DNA of 64,000 nt from Verrucomicrobiota bacterium. GTDB lineage: Bacteria > Verrucomicrobiota > Verrucomicrobiia > Opitutales > Opitutaceae. The position numbers and the translations under genes are program-made. Every line of letters begins with the position of its first letter. Position 1 is the first letter of the stretch. The DNA lies in the NCBI GenBank assembly GCA_023426435.1, contig JAFAAS010000051.1, positions 7,317 through 71,316 on the forward strand. Direction: 5' to 3'. Positions 1 to 9,634 of the stretch are shown in pieces. The notes under the pieces are model-generated. The model did not search any database. It worked only from the letters and a program-made list of their open reading frames with translations, and was not told where the DNA came from.

Positions 1-2
1 GC

Positions 3-293
3 CGTGCAACTGCCAGCGACCCCGCCACCGCCCGGCAGCGCTACATCGCCGAACTAAACCTTCACGCTGACAGCATCGCCTCCGCCTTGGCCATCGGAGA
101 CCTCGATCGGGTCGCCGGTGAAGCTCACCGGCTCCGCGCCCTCAGCGGCCTCGTCCAAGCCCGCGATCTGAACCGCGCCGCCGCCCGTCTCGAGCAATCC
201 GCCCGCGCTCGCTCGGCCGCCAACACCGCCGCAGCCTGGACCGACACCTCTCGCGCCTGCGACAGCCTCAAGCACCACCTCTCCACCGTGTAG
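3..293 (+). CDS. C-terminal Hpt (histidine phosphotransfer) domain, partial protein
   Basis: The reading frame is open from the left edge and ends at TAG 291-293, so only the last 96 residues of a larger protein are visible. The visible part reads as one Hpt helical bundle: the EAHRLRALSGLVQARDL segment matches the phospho-accepting helix pattern AHxLRxxSGxxGAxxL, with the His as presumed phosphorelay site, followed by a LEQSAR helix. Such domains usually close hybrid histidine kinases or stand as phosphotransfer proteins. A NarL-type response regulator lies just downstream on the opposite strand and could be a partner, which is inference. The N-terminal part is outside the window. Confidence 0.7.
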   Translation, partial: RATASDPATARQRYIAELNLHADSIASALAIGDLDRVAGEAHRLRALSGLVQARDLNRAAARLEQSARARSAANTAAAWTDTSRACDSLKHHLSTV

Positions 294-326
294 GCGGGAT
301 TTCCCGACTTCGCGTCGCGCGCCCCT

Positions 327-971
327 TCACCCGCTTCCTCGCCGCACCCGCGTGAACCCTTTCTCGATCGCATACCGCATCAGCTCCGGTGTGCCGTGAA
401 TCCCGAGTTTGCTCATGATATGGCTGCGATGATTGCGCACCGTTCCCGACGCCAACCCGAGCCGTCTTCCGATCTCATCGTTCGATAACCCTTCTCCAAA
501 CAGCGCGAGCAAACGCTGCTCATGATCCGAAAGTATCTTGCTGAACTCAGTCGGGTCGCGATGCATCGCCGTCCGCAACCGCTGCGCCACCGACGAGAAG
601 TATCGCTGGCCGCGCATCACCGTGTAAATCGCCTCCTTCAACACCGTCAGCGGCTGCTCGTTCTTGTCGACGAATCCATGCACGTTCGCCTTCAACGCGC
701 GGTGCAATGACACCTCGTCCGCGTGCGACGTCAGCGCAATCACCTTCGCTTCGCGACACGAAGCCATCAACTCGGGAATGAAATCAAGTCCGTCACCGTC
801 CGGCAGCACGAGATCGAGAAAGATCAAGCTCGGCTGAAATTCCCGCCCCATCGCCACACCTTCACCGCCTGTTCCCGCTCCGCGCACCTGTGCGCCCGAG
901 ATCACATTCCCGCACGTGACAATCAACATATCTCGCACGAGCTGGTGATCTTCGATCACAAGGATTTTCAC
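327..971 (-). CDS. NarL/FixJ-type response regulator (REC + LuxR HTH)
   Basis: A 214-residue two-domain response regulator. Residues 1-118 form a receiver domain with the acidic pair ED at 7-8, phospho-acceptor Asp53 in FLDLVLPDGDG, Thr81 and Lys103. Residues about 148-205 form a LuxR-type helix-turn-helix (LSNDEIGRRLGLASGTVRNH, then LGIHGTPELMRYAIEKG). It should bind DNA when phosphorylated by a histidine kinase. The adjacent convergent Hpt protein is a candidate upstream partner. The target genes cannot be told from the sequence. Confidence 0.93.
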   Translation of the reverse strand: MKILVIEDHQLVRDMLIVTCGNVISGAQVRGAGTGGEGVAMGREFQPSLIFLDLVLPDGDGLDFIPELMASCREAKVIALTSHADEVSLHRALKANVHGFVDKNEQPLTVLKEAIYTVMRGQRYFSSVAQRLRTAMHRDPTEFSKILSDHEQRLLALFGEGLSNDEIGRRLGLASGTVRNHRSHIMSKLGIHGTPELMRYAIEKGFTRVRRGSG

Positions 972-1059
972 ATCGCGCGGTCTGGCGATTCACTGCCCCC
1001 ATGGCAAGCCACGGGCATTGCGGGGAGAGGCTCACGCCCGACCCGTCGCCTGCCCCACT

Positions 1060-4000
1060 CTAGAACCGCTTCCTCAGCGTCAAGTAAACGCTCCCGCGCC
1101 GAATGTCTCCATACGGACTGTAAAACCGTCCCGTCGATCCATCGAAGGACGGCGCCGTATTGAACACATTCTTAGCGCCGACCTGCACCGCCACACGCGA
1201 CAGCAATCCCCGCAACCCCGGACCGCTGCCGCGGGGAAATTCATAGCCGGCAAAAAGGTCATGATACACCTGCTCCTCCACGACGGTCCCGCCATGTCCT
1301 TTCACGCCGCCTTCGTGCACACCATGGTGTCCGTAGAATCGAATCGCCCATCCCGCCGACCAGCGTGCTCCCGTCCAATTGACTCCCGCATTCGCCGCCC
1401 ACTTCGGCTGCGCCTGCGTCAACATCCCGCCGTTGTTGATCTGTTCCAAACGCGGCTGGCCCGGACTGATTTGCCGCTCGTAATGCTGCCAGCTGTTTCC
1501 CACCACAAACATCTGCCAACGTCCCCCTTTCGCCATCACTCGCTCATAATCGATCGCGAAATTATAGTTCACGGACCGCGATCCGAACACGTTCATCATC
1601 GAGCCGTCCACAAACGTGATCGGTCCGACCGCATACGGATCTCCCGGTGCAACCGGCCCGCGAATCACGCGCCCGGGAAACATCTCCTCATGGTTGACCA
1701 TATCCTGCCAGCCGATCGCCCGGATCTCATTGCGACGGTGAATCACCGTCGAATCCACCGCAAGCCGCAAACCCGGCAGTATCCGCGGTTCAATGACAAC
1801 GCCCAGCGTGACGCTCTCCGAGCGCTCCGGCTGCACCGCGGCGTTCCCGCCCAGACTCACTGTCATCCCAGGTGCCCGGCTCCCGCCGCGCTTCGGGTCC
1901 GGCACGCCGACCGGCAACCAGCCATTCGGAGAAAACGGCGAGATCGGCAACGGAGGTTTCATCGGCCGGATCTCGGCAAAATCCGGCGCACGAAACCCCG
2001 AAGCATAGCTCGCCCGAAACATCACGTCGGCTACCGGACGATATCGCACTCCCGCCGTAAAACTGGTCGCTCCATACGTCACGTCACGCCCGCTCCCGTC
2101 CACATCATCCACCTCAAATCGATCCGCCCGTCCCGCCAATTGTAGATCAAGCTGCGCCATCCCTACCCGCGCATTCAACCGTGACACCACCGGCAGCCAC
2201 ACCTCACCGTGCACCTGTCCATCGCGCTGCGATCCTCCCCGATCCCGCGTCTCGCTCCTCTGCTCGCTTGTCGCCGCAATCGAGCGTCTGACCCCGTCAC
2301 GCCTTGTAGTCTGTTCAAGGCCCGCTCCAAACGCGCCCGTGACATCTCCCGCGGGCAGACGCCCTAGCGATCCGGCCGCACGCAGATTCACCGAGCCCAA
2401 CCACGATCCATCCTCCGACTCCGAAAAAAACAGATAACGCTCCAGCGGCACCGGACTCGCACGCAGATCCCGCAGCAAATCGACGACCCCCATCTGCGCG
2501 TCGATTTGCATCAAAGCCGTCTGCACCATCTCCGCCGACCGTCGCACGTAGTTACTCGCCCACGCCAAATCGAGCTGGCCCACCCACTCGCGTGGCAGTT
2601 CGACTTTCATTCCCGCCACCACCCGGCTGTCCTCGAATTCCTGCCGGCTCGGCTCCAAGTCCACCGGCACGCTCGCCGTGATTCGCACCGGCACACCGAA
2701 GATATTCGTGCGTAACGTCGCCGGCAGATCCACGGTCACCGCCGCGGGACTACTGGTATTCAATCCGAGATTTCGACTGTGCGACACCTCTCCGAACAAC
2801 TCCACGCCTTTGGAAATCTCATGGCGCAACGTCGCATAACTGGCCGTTACCTCCATCTCGATCTCGAGCGGTGAACGTAATCCCAGAAAGGGCACACGCC
2901 CCGATGCATCCTCCGCTGGCCGCAAGTCGAGCCTGCCCGCATTCACCTTCAACGGCTCCAAACCCCGCCCGCCAACATAACCTTCGGGCACGAAGGTCCG
3001 ATCCGCGCTGCCCGCGCCAAACAGCGCCCCCGGCTCGCTCACAGGTCGCCCTTCCACCACGCGTGTCACCGGCGCAGCCACGATATTGACCGTTCGTCCG
3101 AGCGGAACGTTCGCATACGACGGCGCACCGTGAAGCACCGGATCGTTCGCCCACGCCCGCTCCCGATACCGATCCAACAACGCGCGACGATGCCGATACT
3201 CGATCGGCTCGATCATCGTGTGACTGATGGAGATCATCACATGGGTTCGGCCCCCATTGAAAGAACGCCCCGCCGTCACCGCCGCCCGAAGAATCGGCGC
3301 GTCACCGTCGAAAGGATTTTCAACCGAGCCTTCAATCTCCGCGCCATTGAAGTCCCGCCGCAGCACGATGTTCACCACTCCGCCGATCGCATCACCGCCA
3401 TAAACCGCCGAGTTCGACGCCGGCAAAATCTCCACGCGCTCAATCGCCGCCAGCGGAATTCCATTGATGTCGGGCTGCTGCGCGGTGCTCTGCACACCGC
3501 CCGTTATATACGTAGGCAGCCGCCTTCCGTTCACCAGCACCACCGTGTGCTCCGGCCCGAATCCGTTCAAATTGATCGAGGTCTTGTTGTCCGCCGTCCC
3601 CAACCCGGTAGCCGCCGACGCCACTGTTTCGCTGATCCGCATTTTCGTCGCGTCCATCGGCACGCGTCGTTGCATGAACTCCTCCAACGTTGCCGCTCCC
3701 GACCGTGCGATCGCCGTCCGGTCGAATAGATAATACGGCTGCGGATCATTGATCGTCCGCGGCAAGTCCACGTTGCCCGTCGAAAAAGGCTCCGGCCGCT
3801 GCTCCGTGATTTCGTAACGCTCGAGCGCCTCCATCTGCTTCCGCGCGCTCACCACCACCGGCTCCATCCGATACACATCCCCGTCGCGAAACGCCACCGG
3901 CATCTCTTCAGCATCGAGCAATACCCGCTGCCTCGGCCGCACCACCACGTCCGTGATCACCAACATCGAAAAACCATCGCCTGCCGCCACCAGCGTATAA

Positions 4001-4287
4001 CTACCCGGCGGCACGTCCTCGATCACAAACCGCCCCGCTGCGTCCGCCGCTGCCGCCGCCCGCGTCCTCAACAACGTCACCGTCACATTCCTGATCGACC
4101 GATCGCTCCCTTCCGGCACCACCAACACACCTTCGATCGCTCCCGACGCCATCAAATCGCCATCCTTCAATCCGGAAAGCTGCGCCCATCCTTGACCGCA
4201 CCAACCTAGCAACGACACGACGCCACACAGCGTCCTTCTCACGCTCGGCCTCGACCACGGACTTCGTGTGAACCGGCGGAAAATCAT
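1060..4287 (-). CDS. TonB-dependent outer-membrane receptor with N-terminal carboxypeptidase-like domain
   Basis: A 1075-residue TonB-dependent receptor. After a signal sequence (residues about 1-35), residues about 48-125 are a carboxypeptidase regulatory-like beta domain (GAIEGVLV, then DVPPGSYTLVAAGDGF). A plug follows with DPQPYYLFDRTAIARSGA near 180-197, NLNGFGPEHTVVLVNGRR and YGGDAIGGVVNIV. The rest is a long beta-barrel ending in the aromatic C-terminus LTLRKRF. The DPQPYY plug style and the large size are typical of receptors expanded in Opitutaceae-like Verrucomicrobiota (family knowledge). The substrate is unknown, probably an oligosaccharide or siderophore. ExbB/ExbD are encoded 1 kb upstream on the same strand, with the SDR gene between. 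Confidence 0.93.
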   Translation of the reverse strand: MIFRRFTRSPWSRPSVRRTLCGVVSLLGWCGQGWAQLSGLKDGDLMASGAIEGVLVVPEGSDRSIRNVTVTLLRTRAAAAADAAGRFVIEDVPPGSYTLVAAGDGFSMLVITDVVVRPRQRVLLDAEEMPVAFRDGDVYRMEPVVVSARKQMEALERYEITEQRPEPFSTGNVDLPRTINDPQPYYLFDRTAIARSGAATLEEFMQRRVPMDATKMRISETVASAATGLGTADNKTSINLNGFGPEHTVVLVNGRRLPTYITGGVQSTAQQPDINGIPLAAIERVEILPASNSAVYGGDAIGGVVNIVLRRDFNGAEIEGSVENPFDGDAPILRAAVTAGRSFNGGRTHVMISISHTMIEPIEYRHRRALLDRYRERAWANDPVLHGAPSYANVPLGRTVNIVAAPVTRVVEGRPVSEPGALFGAGSADRTFVPEGYVGGRGLEPLKVNAGRLDLRPAEDASGRVPFLGLRSPLEIEMEVTASYATLRHEISKGVELFGEVSHSRNLGLNTSSPAAVTVDLPATLRTNIFGVPVRITASVPVDLEPSRQEFEDSRVVAGMKVELPREWVGQLDLAWASNYVRRSAEMVQTALMQIDAQMGVVDLLRDLRASPVPLERYLFFSESEDGSWLGSVNLRAAGSLGRLPAGDVTGAFGAGLEQTTRRDGVRRSIAATSEQRSETRDRGGSQRDGQVHGEVWLPVVSRLNARVGMAQLDLQLAGRADRFEVDDVDGSGRDVTYGATSFTAGVRYRPVADVMFRASYASGFRAPDFAEIRPMKPPLPISPFSPNGWLPVGVPDPKRGGSRAPGMTVSLGGNAAVQPERSESVTLGVVIEPRILPGLRLAVDSTVIHRRNEIRAIGWQDMVNHEEMFPGRVIRGPVAPGDPYAVGPITFVDGSMMNVFGSRSVNYNFAIDYERVMAKGGRWQMFVVGNSWQHYERQISPGQPRLEQINNGGMLTQAQPKWAANAGVNWTGARWSAGWAIRFYGHHGVHEGGVKGHGGTVVEEQVYHDLFAGYEFPRGSGPGLRGLLSRVAVQVGAKNVFNTAPSFDGSTGRFYSPYGDIRRGSVYLTLRKRF

Positions 4288-4457
4288 GCCGCCAACAGGT
4301 TAAGTGCGCTCGACCTCGCGCATCAAGACTCCCGCTCCGTCGAACATGCGACCACCATCCGCCCGTAGCGGAACGCAGCCGCCCCGACCAATCGGGGTGA
4401 GCGTTTCGTCGCCCACGCCCTCATCCGTTTCGCCTTCCGCGCACCGCCTCACCCGCT
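4288..4457. other. intergenic region with one hairpin
   Basis: This 170-bp gap lies between the SDR stop and the TonB-receptor start. It holds an inverted repeat CCCCGA-CCAA-TCGGGG near 4382-4397 in a segment that resembles the short GC-rich intergenic repeats found elsewhere in the window. I see no gene in it. Confidence 0.5.
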
Positions 4458-5144
4458 TCAATCCTCAAACTCCCCCACACTCAATGGCCGCCCATTGTCC
4501 TTCGGTCCGATTTTCAAAATAAACGGCGCCGCCACCTTCGCCCACGCCTCCGCTTTCGGATAACTCGCCGCTCCCTCCGCCCAGCACGAACGCAACATCT
4601 CCGTGTCGATCACCCCGGGATTCAACGCCACCGCCGCCATCCCGTCCGGCAGTTCCTGCGCCAGCGCCGCCGTGAGTCCTTCGATCGCGTATTTGGTCGC
4701 ACAATACGGTGCCACTTCCGGCGACGTGCTTCGCCCCCAGCCCGAACTGAAATTCACGATCACACCTTTCTTCCGCGCCACCATCGCCGGCACGAAATGC
4801 CGGATCATGTTCGCCGTCCCGCGCAAATTCACGTCCACCACCTTCGTGAACTCCCGATCGTCGATCTCCCACAGCGGCTTCGTCGCGTTCATCACGCCCG
4901 CATTGTTGATCAACAGATCCGGCGGCGTGTCGTTCTCCAGCACCTTCGCCGCCCAGATCGCCACCTTGTTGTCCAGCGCCACATCCACGACCGAAAAGTC
5001 ATGCGGCTCCTGATACGCCATCCGCAAATCGAAGATCGCCTCCCCGCTCCGCCCGCACCCGATCACCGTGTGCCCGCCGCGCAAAAATTCTTCCACCAAC
5101 GCCCGCCCCAATCCCCGCGTCACCCCGGTAATCACAATCTTCAT
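4458..5144 (-). CDS. SDR-family NAD(P)-dependent oxidoreductase
   Basis: A 228-residue classical short-chain dehydrogenase/reductase. The Rossmann nucleotide-binding motif TGVTRGLGR is at residues 5-13, the NNAG motif is intact (LLINNAGVM), the catalytic Ser lies in VNFSSGWGR, and the YxxxK pair in PYCATKYAIEG. An upstream in-frame start would add 12 non-homologous residues, so the ATG giving MKIVITG is chosen. The substrate cannot be deduced. It follows exbD on the same strand after a 108-bp gap that contains a short decamer repeat. Confidence 0.9.
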   Translation of the reverse strand: MKIVITGVTRGLGRALVEEFLRGGHTVIGCGRSGEAIFDLRMAYQEPHDFSVVDVALDNKVAIWAAKVLENDTPPDLLINNAGVMNATKPLWEIDDREFTKVVDVNLRGTANMIRHFVPAMVARKKGVIVNFSSGWGRSTSPEVAPYCATKYAIEGLTAALAQELPDGMAAVALNPGVIDTEMLRSCWAEGAASYPKAEAWAKVAAPFILKIGPKDNGRPLSVGEFED

Positions 5145-5204
5145 CCCGCAACACCTAGCCACCCCACTTCCAACCGCCACTCCAAACCCGCCCCGTGTGG
5201 TCCG

Positions 5205-5245
5205 ACCTTCGCGGATCTTCGCGTGCTTCGCGGTTGCCCCGCGTT
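5205..5245. repeat. decamer-type intergenic repeat (CGCGAAG units)
   Basis: Read on the minus strand, this stretch consists of consecutive 10-base units ACCGCGAAGC, ACGCGAAGAT and CCGCGAAGGT. It lies between the exbD stop and the SDR start. It is a short tandem array and not coding. Confidence 0.6.
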
Positions 5246-5252
5246 ACAGCAC

Positions 5253-5648
5253 CTACCGCGACTGCAAACTAAAACGGTTCAACCCCGTCTTCCGACACGC
5301 ATCCATCACGAACGCCAGTCTCCGCAACTGCGTCGTTTCATCCGCCTTGATCAACACCGGAATATCGCGGTCCACCGCCTTCACCTCCTCCAGCAGCGCC
5401 AGCAGTTGCTCGTCGCTCACCGGCTCACCGTTGAAGGTCACCACTTCGTCCTTGTCGATCGAGATGGTCACATTCCCGCGAAACTCGTTTTTCCCCGCCG
5501 TTTCCACCTTCGGCAGCGTGATGTTCAACGTCGCCGCCGACTTGAACTGCATCGTCACAAACGCGAAGAAGATCAACATGACCAGCACGTCGATCAAGGG
5601 CACGAGGTTCATCTCGGGCCGTTTCCGGCGTTTTTGATACAGCGCCAT
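5253..5648 (-). CDS. exbD: ExbD/TolR-family biopolymer transport protein
   Basis: A 131-residue inner-membrane protein of the TonB/Tol energising complex. It has a short cytoplasmic N-terminus, then EMNLVPLIDVLVMLIFFAF, the single family TM helix carrying the functional Asp (PLIDV), and a periplasmic C-terminal domain. Its ATG overlaps the exbB stop in an ATGA arrangement (5646-5650), indicating translational coupling. With ExbB it should convert proton motive force to power TonB-dependent uptake, for example through the receptor 1 kb downstream. A longer in-frame start inside exbB was rejected because that extension is not ExbD-like. Confidence 0.93.
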   Translation of the reverse strand: MALYQKRRKRPEMNLVPLIDVLVMLIFFAFVTMQFKSAATLNITLPKVETAGKNEFRGNVTISIDKDEVVTFNGEPVSDEQLLALLEEVKAVDRDIPVLIKADETTQLRRLAFVMDACRKTGLNRFSLQSR

Positions 5649-6217
5649 CAGCGGCTCCGTTGCAGTATCCGCTCCAGCAGCACATCCAGCTGCGCCGCGT
5701 AATTCTCGATCTTCCGCTGCAAATACCCGCTGCCCACCAGCGCCGGCACCGCGATGCACAGGCCGATCACCGTCGCCGACAACGCCAGCGCCACGCCCGA
5801 CGTGAACGCCACCGGATCCGGCAATCCCGTGTCCGGCGAAATTTGCGAAAACACCTTCAGCAATCCGATCACCGTTCCCGTCAGCCCGATCAGCGGCGCC
5901 GCCGCATAAATCACGTCGAGATACGGCACGCCGCGTTCCATCCGATTGATCTCCAGCCGCGCGAACGCCTTCACCGCATCTTCATCATGCTTGTGCTGCT
6001 CCGCGAACTCCACGATCCGCGCCAGCACCGTGTGCCGCCCTCCCACCAGCGGCCGCCCATTGATCACCGCCTCCATCAAATCATCCGGCATCACCGCCGC
6101 GCGCCGCAGCGCAAACGCGCGCTCGCAAATGATGAACACCGCCGCGATCGAACAAAGCCCAAGGGGATAAATGAGCAGGCCCGCGCCTTTGAACACTTCG
6201 AGCAACGCGATAAACAT
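5648..6217 (-). CDS. exbB: ExbB/MotA/TolQ-family proton channel protein
   Basis: A 189-residue inner-membrane protein with three TM helices: residues about 8-30 (GLLIYPLGLCSIAAVFI), then YLDVIYAAAPLIGLTGTVIGLL and GVALALSATVIGLCIAVPAL. The APLIGLTGTVIGL motif is diagnostic of the ExbB/TolQ/MotA family. It forms the stator channel with ExbD, which is encoded immediately downstream with a 4-nt overlap. The ATG at 6217 is preferred over an in-frame GTG at 6235. Confidence 0.93.
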   Translation of the reverse strand: MFIALLEVFKGAGLLIYPLGLCSIAAVFIICERAFALRRAAVMPDDLMEAVINGRPLVGGRHTVLARIVEFAEQHKHDEDAVKAFARLEINRMERGVPYLDVIYAAAPLIGLTGTVIGLLKVFSQISPDTGLPDPVAFTSGVALALSATVIGLCIAVPALVGSGYLQRKIENYAAQLDVLLERILQRSR

Positions 6218-6313
6218 GGGTGGGAAAAAGTGCACGGTGAGACGCCGCCGCCGATCAAAAGTTTAGGAAAATTCGCGGCAAGTGCATGGCGTCACCCGCC
6301 CCATTGCAAGCAT

Positions 6314-6346
6314 GGTGGAGCCCGACGTCCCCGTCGGGCTTCGACG
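6314..6346. repeat. GC-hairpin repeat, family B (GGTGGAGCCC head)
   Basis: A perfect hairpin with arms AGCCCGACG (6319-6327) and CGTCGGGCT (6332-6340) around TCCC, preceded by GGTGG. Close relatives occur at 17080-17104 and 46649-46676. It sits about 16 nt downstream of the opcA stop, so it may act as an RNA 3'-end structure, but there is no T-tract. Confidence 0.7.
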
Positions 6347-6361
6347 TGGCGCTCTCCCGGG

Positions 6362-7342
6362 CTAAAAAAACATCGCCTCACTCAGCGCCGCTTCCGGCGG
6401 CAATAGACTCGCCCCCGCCGCGAGTTCCGTCCGCCCATCCCCGAAGTTCGCCTCCAACTTCGCATGCCGCTTCTCGAAACTCCCCGACCAGCGGAAAAAC
6501 TTCGTTTCATCCGCATACCCAAACTCGATTGCGAGACTCTCCGCGGCTTCACCACCTTCGAACGTCACCTTCTCCACCGCCGCCCCGCACGCCGCCAGAC
6601 GCCGCCGTATCCATCCCGTGGTCACACACGCCTCCGCCGCCAGCCCGTTCGCGTGCGTCACTTTCACGTTCTTCAATCCTTCCACCAACACCGCCGGCTC
6701 ATACCGCGCCAGAAACTGCCCCACCGTCTGACGCACCGGCAACAACCGCGAATACACCAGATCGCGCACCGCATTCGGCCGCGGCCAGGGATACGTCAGC
6801 GATCCCGCCGGCGCGATCGAACTGTCGATCAACACCCGCTTCGCACTCGTCAGCAGATACGTGTAGTCCGCCAGCCGCGACGCTTCCGAAAACCGATGCG
6901 CCCAGTAATACAGCGGCAGATCCGTCGACAAACACACCGACACCTGATCCTCCAAACGCGCCCGCGCCACCCGCGGATAACTCAACATCACAAATTCCAC
7001 GCAGCGCGTGTCGCCTTTCGATTTCCCCAGGAAACACTCGCCGTAAACTTTCGCGCGCATCTCCGTCACGCCTTCGTCGGACTTCAACGGACACAGCACC
7101 ACGACCCGGCTCGGATAACGCCGCGAAAACCGCAGCATCGTCTGAAACTGCTCGCGCGCATCCTCCTCCGTCGTGCCAAACCCGAGGTGCAACACCACAT
7201 TCGCCTGCGTCGCCTTCGCGTCGTCCACCGCCGGCGCCGCCCCGCCGCTCGCCGCCGTATCCGCCCACAACTGCGCCAAGCTTCGCGCCACCGATCCCAC
7301 CGGCACCTCAATGCCGGGCAACGTCTCAAAAATTTCAGCCAT
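6362..7342 (-). CDS. opcA: OpcA-like glucose-6-phosphate dehydrogenase assembly protein
   Basis: A 326-residue protein encoded directly downstream of zwf. The order zwf-opcA and the text (SRVVVLCPL, STDLPLYYWAH, VLIDSS, and a C-terminal beta region) fit the OpcA family, known from cyanobacteria and actinobacteria as an allosteric activator/assembly factor of glucose-6-phosphate dehydrogenase. The start is placed at the ATG giving MAEIFETLPG; an earlier in-frame start lies inside an intergenic repeat element. The assignment rests on context plus family-like segments, without an alignment. Confidence 0.75.
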   Translation of the reverse strand: MAEIFETLPGIEVPVGSVARSLAQLWADTAASGGAAPAVDDAKATQANVVLHLGFGTTEEDAREQFQTMLRFSRRYPSRVVVLCPLKSDEGVTEMRAKVYGECFLGKSKGDTRCVEFVMLSYPRVARARLEDQVSVCLSTDLPLYYWAHRFSEASRLADYTYLLTSAKRVLIDSSIAPAGSLTYPWPRPNAVRDLVYSRLLPVRQTVGQFLARYEPAVLVEGLKNVKVTHANGLAAEACVTTGWIRRRLAACGAAVEKVTFEGGEAAESLAIEFGYADETKFFRWSGSFEKRHAKLEANFGDGRTELAAGASLLPPEAALSEAMFF

Positions 7343-7350
7343 AGCAAAAA

Positions 7351-7491
7351 ACTCCAAAATCCAAGCCCCCAGCTCCAGAGAATCCCCAAACACCAGCCTC
7401 CCAGTCCAAGTTCAACCGTGGAGTTTTTTCCATTGGAAGTTCTCTGGTGCTTGGAGCTTGGTCCTTGGATCTTGCCGCGCCTCCGGCGCGG
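7351..7491. repeat. inverted heptanucleotide-repeat element, copy 1
   Basis: The zwf-opcA gap is almost filled by this element. The left part is rich in AAG/AAT-N-CC-type heptads (about 7351-7395). The right part has consecutive heptads GGTGCTT, GGAGCTT, GGTCCTT and GGATCTT (7446-7473). A GC hairpin follows, arms CCGCGCC and GGCGCGG (7475-7491), which abuts the zwf stop codon. Copies 2 and 3 are at 40665-40834 and 43336-43479. Confidence 0.75.
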
Positions 7492-9030
7492 CTACGGTTT
7501 CCTCCACCGATGTCCATTCGCTGCCAACAGCTCGTCGCTGTTCGCCGGCCCCCACGATCCCGCCGGATACTGATCCAGCCCTTCGCGACCGCTGTCCGCC
7601 CAATACTCCAAAATCGGCGTGCACAACTTCCACGAGGTCTCCGCCTCATCACCGCGAATGAAGAGCGTTCCATCCCCCACCATCGCATCGAGCACCAAGC
7701 GCTCATAAGCCTCCGGCGTGTTCGACCCAAAGGTCGTCGCATACCGGAAATTCATCTTCACCGGCTGCGTCCGCGTCTCCAATCCCGGCACTTTCGCATT
7801 CAGCACAAAGCTCAACCCTTCGTCCGGCTGGATCTGAAACGACAGCGTGTTCGCCGCCAAATCGAACTTCTCGCCTTCCGCAAACAAGGTCCCGGGCGGA
7901 CGCTTGAAATTGATCGCGATCTCCGACACCCGCCGCGCCATCCGCTTCCCCGATCGCAGGTAAAACGGCACGCCTTGCCAACGCCAGTTGTTGATCGAAA
8001 GCCGCAACGCCGCGTAGGTCTCCGTCGAGGATTTCGCCGCGATCCCTTCCTCCTCCAGATAACCTTTCACCTGCTTCCCGCCAATCATGCCCGCCGCATA
8101 CTGCGCGCGCGCCACGTCGCCGCCCGGCCCAAGCCGCAACGGCTGAATCGCCTTCAACAGCTTCACTTTCTCGTCGCGAATCGCCTCCGCATCCAGCGAC
8201 ACCGGCGCTTCCATCGCCGTCAACGCCAGCAGCTGCATCGTGTGATTCTGAATCATGTCCCGCAGCGCGCCGCTCTGCTCGTAATACCCGCCGCGCGATC
8301 CCACGCCGACTTCCTCCGCCACCGTGATCTGCACGCTGTCGATGAAGTTCCGATTCCACAACGGCTCGAAAATCGCATTCGCAAACCGCTGCACCAACAA
8401 ATCCTGCACCGTCTCCTTCCCGAGGTAGTGATCGATCCGATACACCTGATGCTCCTCGAACACCGCCCGGATCGTCGCATTCAACGCCCGCGCCGACGCG
8501 AGATCCTTCCCGAACGGTTTCTCGACAATCACCTTCGTGTGATGCGGCTCGCCGAGATACTTCGCCGCCAGCCCGCTCGCTCCCAGATTCTGGATGATCG
8601 GCGCGAACACCGACGGCGGCGTCGAAATATAAAACAAGGTCTGCACCGGCCGCCCGAGCTTCTTCTCCACGTCCGCGATGTGCGCCGCCAGCTTGTCGAA
8701 GGCCGCCTTCTCATCGTAACCGCCCGCCACATAGCTCGTGTGCGCCGCGATCCGATCCCACACATCCGTCATCAACTCGCGCCGCGAAAACTCCTTGATC
8801 GCGTCCGCCGCCATCCCGCGAAACTCGTCGTCCGGAATCGGTTTCCGCCCGTAACCCACGAGATAAAAGTCCGCCGGTAGGAGTCCGTCGACGCCGAGAT
8901 TGTAAACCGCCGGAATCAGCTTCCGCGCCGTCAAATCCCCGGACGCGCCGAAAATCACGACCACGGTCGGCGCCGCGCCACGATGCTTGCTGAGCCCATG
9001 CAGGAAAGGATGTCGGTGTGTGTCGCCCAT
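7492..9030 (-). CDS. zwf: glucose-6-phosphate 1-dehydrogenase
   Basis: A 512-residue enzyme of full family length that oxidises glucose-6-phosphate to 6-phosphogluconolactone with NADP+, opening the oxidative pentose phosphate pathway. The dinucleotide-binding motif [10 protein letters not shown] is at residues 28-37. The active-site segment RIDHYLGKE is near 196-204, and PFGKDL and the C-terminal beta-sheet domain are present. The start is set at MGDTHRHPF; 13 upstream in-frame residues look unrelated. The opcA gene follows after a repeat element. Confidence 0.97.
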   Translation of the reverse strand: MGDTHRHPFLHGLSKHRGAAPTVVVIFGASGDLTARKLIPAVYNLGVDGLLPADFYLVGYGRKPIPDDEFRGMAADAIKEFSRRELMTDVWDRIAAHTSYVAGGYDEKAAFDKLAAHIADVEKKLGRPVQTLFYISTPPSVFAPIIQNLGASGLAAKYLGEPHHTKVIVEKPFGKDLASARALNATIRAVFEEHQVYRIDHYLGKETVQDLLVQRFANAIFEPLWNRNFIDSVQITVAEEVGVGSRGGYYEQSGALRDMIQNHTMQLLALTAMEAPVSLDAEAIRDEKVKLLKAIQPLRLGPGGDVARAQYAAGMIGGKQVKGYLEEEGIAAKSSTETYAALRLSINNWRWQGVPFYLRSGKRMARRVSEIAINFKRPPGTLFAEGEKFDLAANTLSFQIQPDEGLSFVLNAKVPGLETRTQPVKMNFRYATTFGSNTPEAYERLVLDAMVGDGTLFIRGDEAETSWKLCTPILEYWADSGREGLDQYPAGSWGPANSDELLAANGHRWRKP

Positions 9031-9111
9031 GCGAACGGCGAAACTCGCGCTCCCCTCCTCGCGACGCAAGCCGCCACTTCATCCCCGCGTGTCACATCGT
9101 CGACCGCGCCC

Positions 9112-9552
9112 TCACCCGCCCCGCCGATACTCTTTCGAAAACAACGCCACATTCTCGAAATGCAGCACCTCCACCCGCTCTCCGCCTTTCGCGTCTCCGC
9201 CGTCATGCACAATCTCCACCACATCGAACCGAATCGTCCGCGGCCGATACGCCAACCGCTTCAAATACGCATCGATCGCCCGCCGCAGCACCCGCTTCTT
9301 CCGCTCGTTCACCGCAAAATACCCGGGCACCCTCGCGCCCGCCGTCCGCGCTTTCACTTCCACAAACACCAACACGTCGCCGTCCCGACACACCAGATCG
9401 ATCTCCTCGCGCCGGTCGCGCGGCGATCGCCAGTTGCGCGCCACCACCGCGTATCCTTTTTCCTGTTGCAACCACTCGGCCGCGCGCCGCTCCCCGCGCG
9501 CACCCGCGTCCAAATTCCCGATACGGAAAAAACGTTGCAACCACTGGAACAT
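9112..9552 (-). CDS. yraN: YraN/UPF0102-family endonuclease-like protein
   Basis: A 146-residue protein with a restriction-endonuclease-like core: [12 protein letters not shown], then [21 protein letters not shown], where the Asp and the E-x-K residues are the expected metal-binding set, followed by [12 protein letters not shown]. The family is widespread; its members are predicted nucleases or Holliday-junction-related factors of uncertain role. The start is placed at MFQWLQRFF, since the longer frame runs into the divergent pilB gene. The gap to pilB is 82 bp. Confidence 0.88.
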   Translation of the reverse strand: MFQWLQRFFRIGNLDAGARGERRAAEWLQQEKGYAVVARNWRSPRDRREEIDLVCRDGDVLVFVEVKARTAGARVPGYFAVNERKKRVLRRAIDAYLKRLAYRPRTIRFDVVEIVHDGGDAKGGERVEVLHFENVALFSKEYRRGG

Positions 9553-9634
9553 CGCACGCCGCCGCTTGCGCGGCTCTTTGTCATTGCGGCGTCCGACACG
9601 CGTTCTGACAATCCCGAATCCCGCTTCGCTCACC

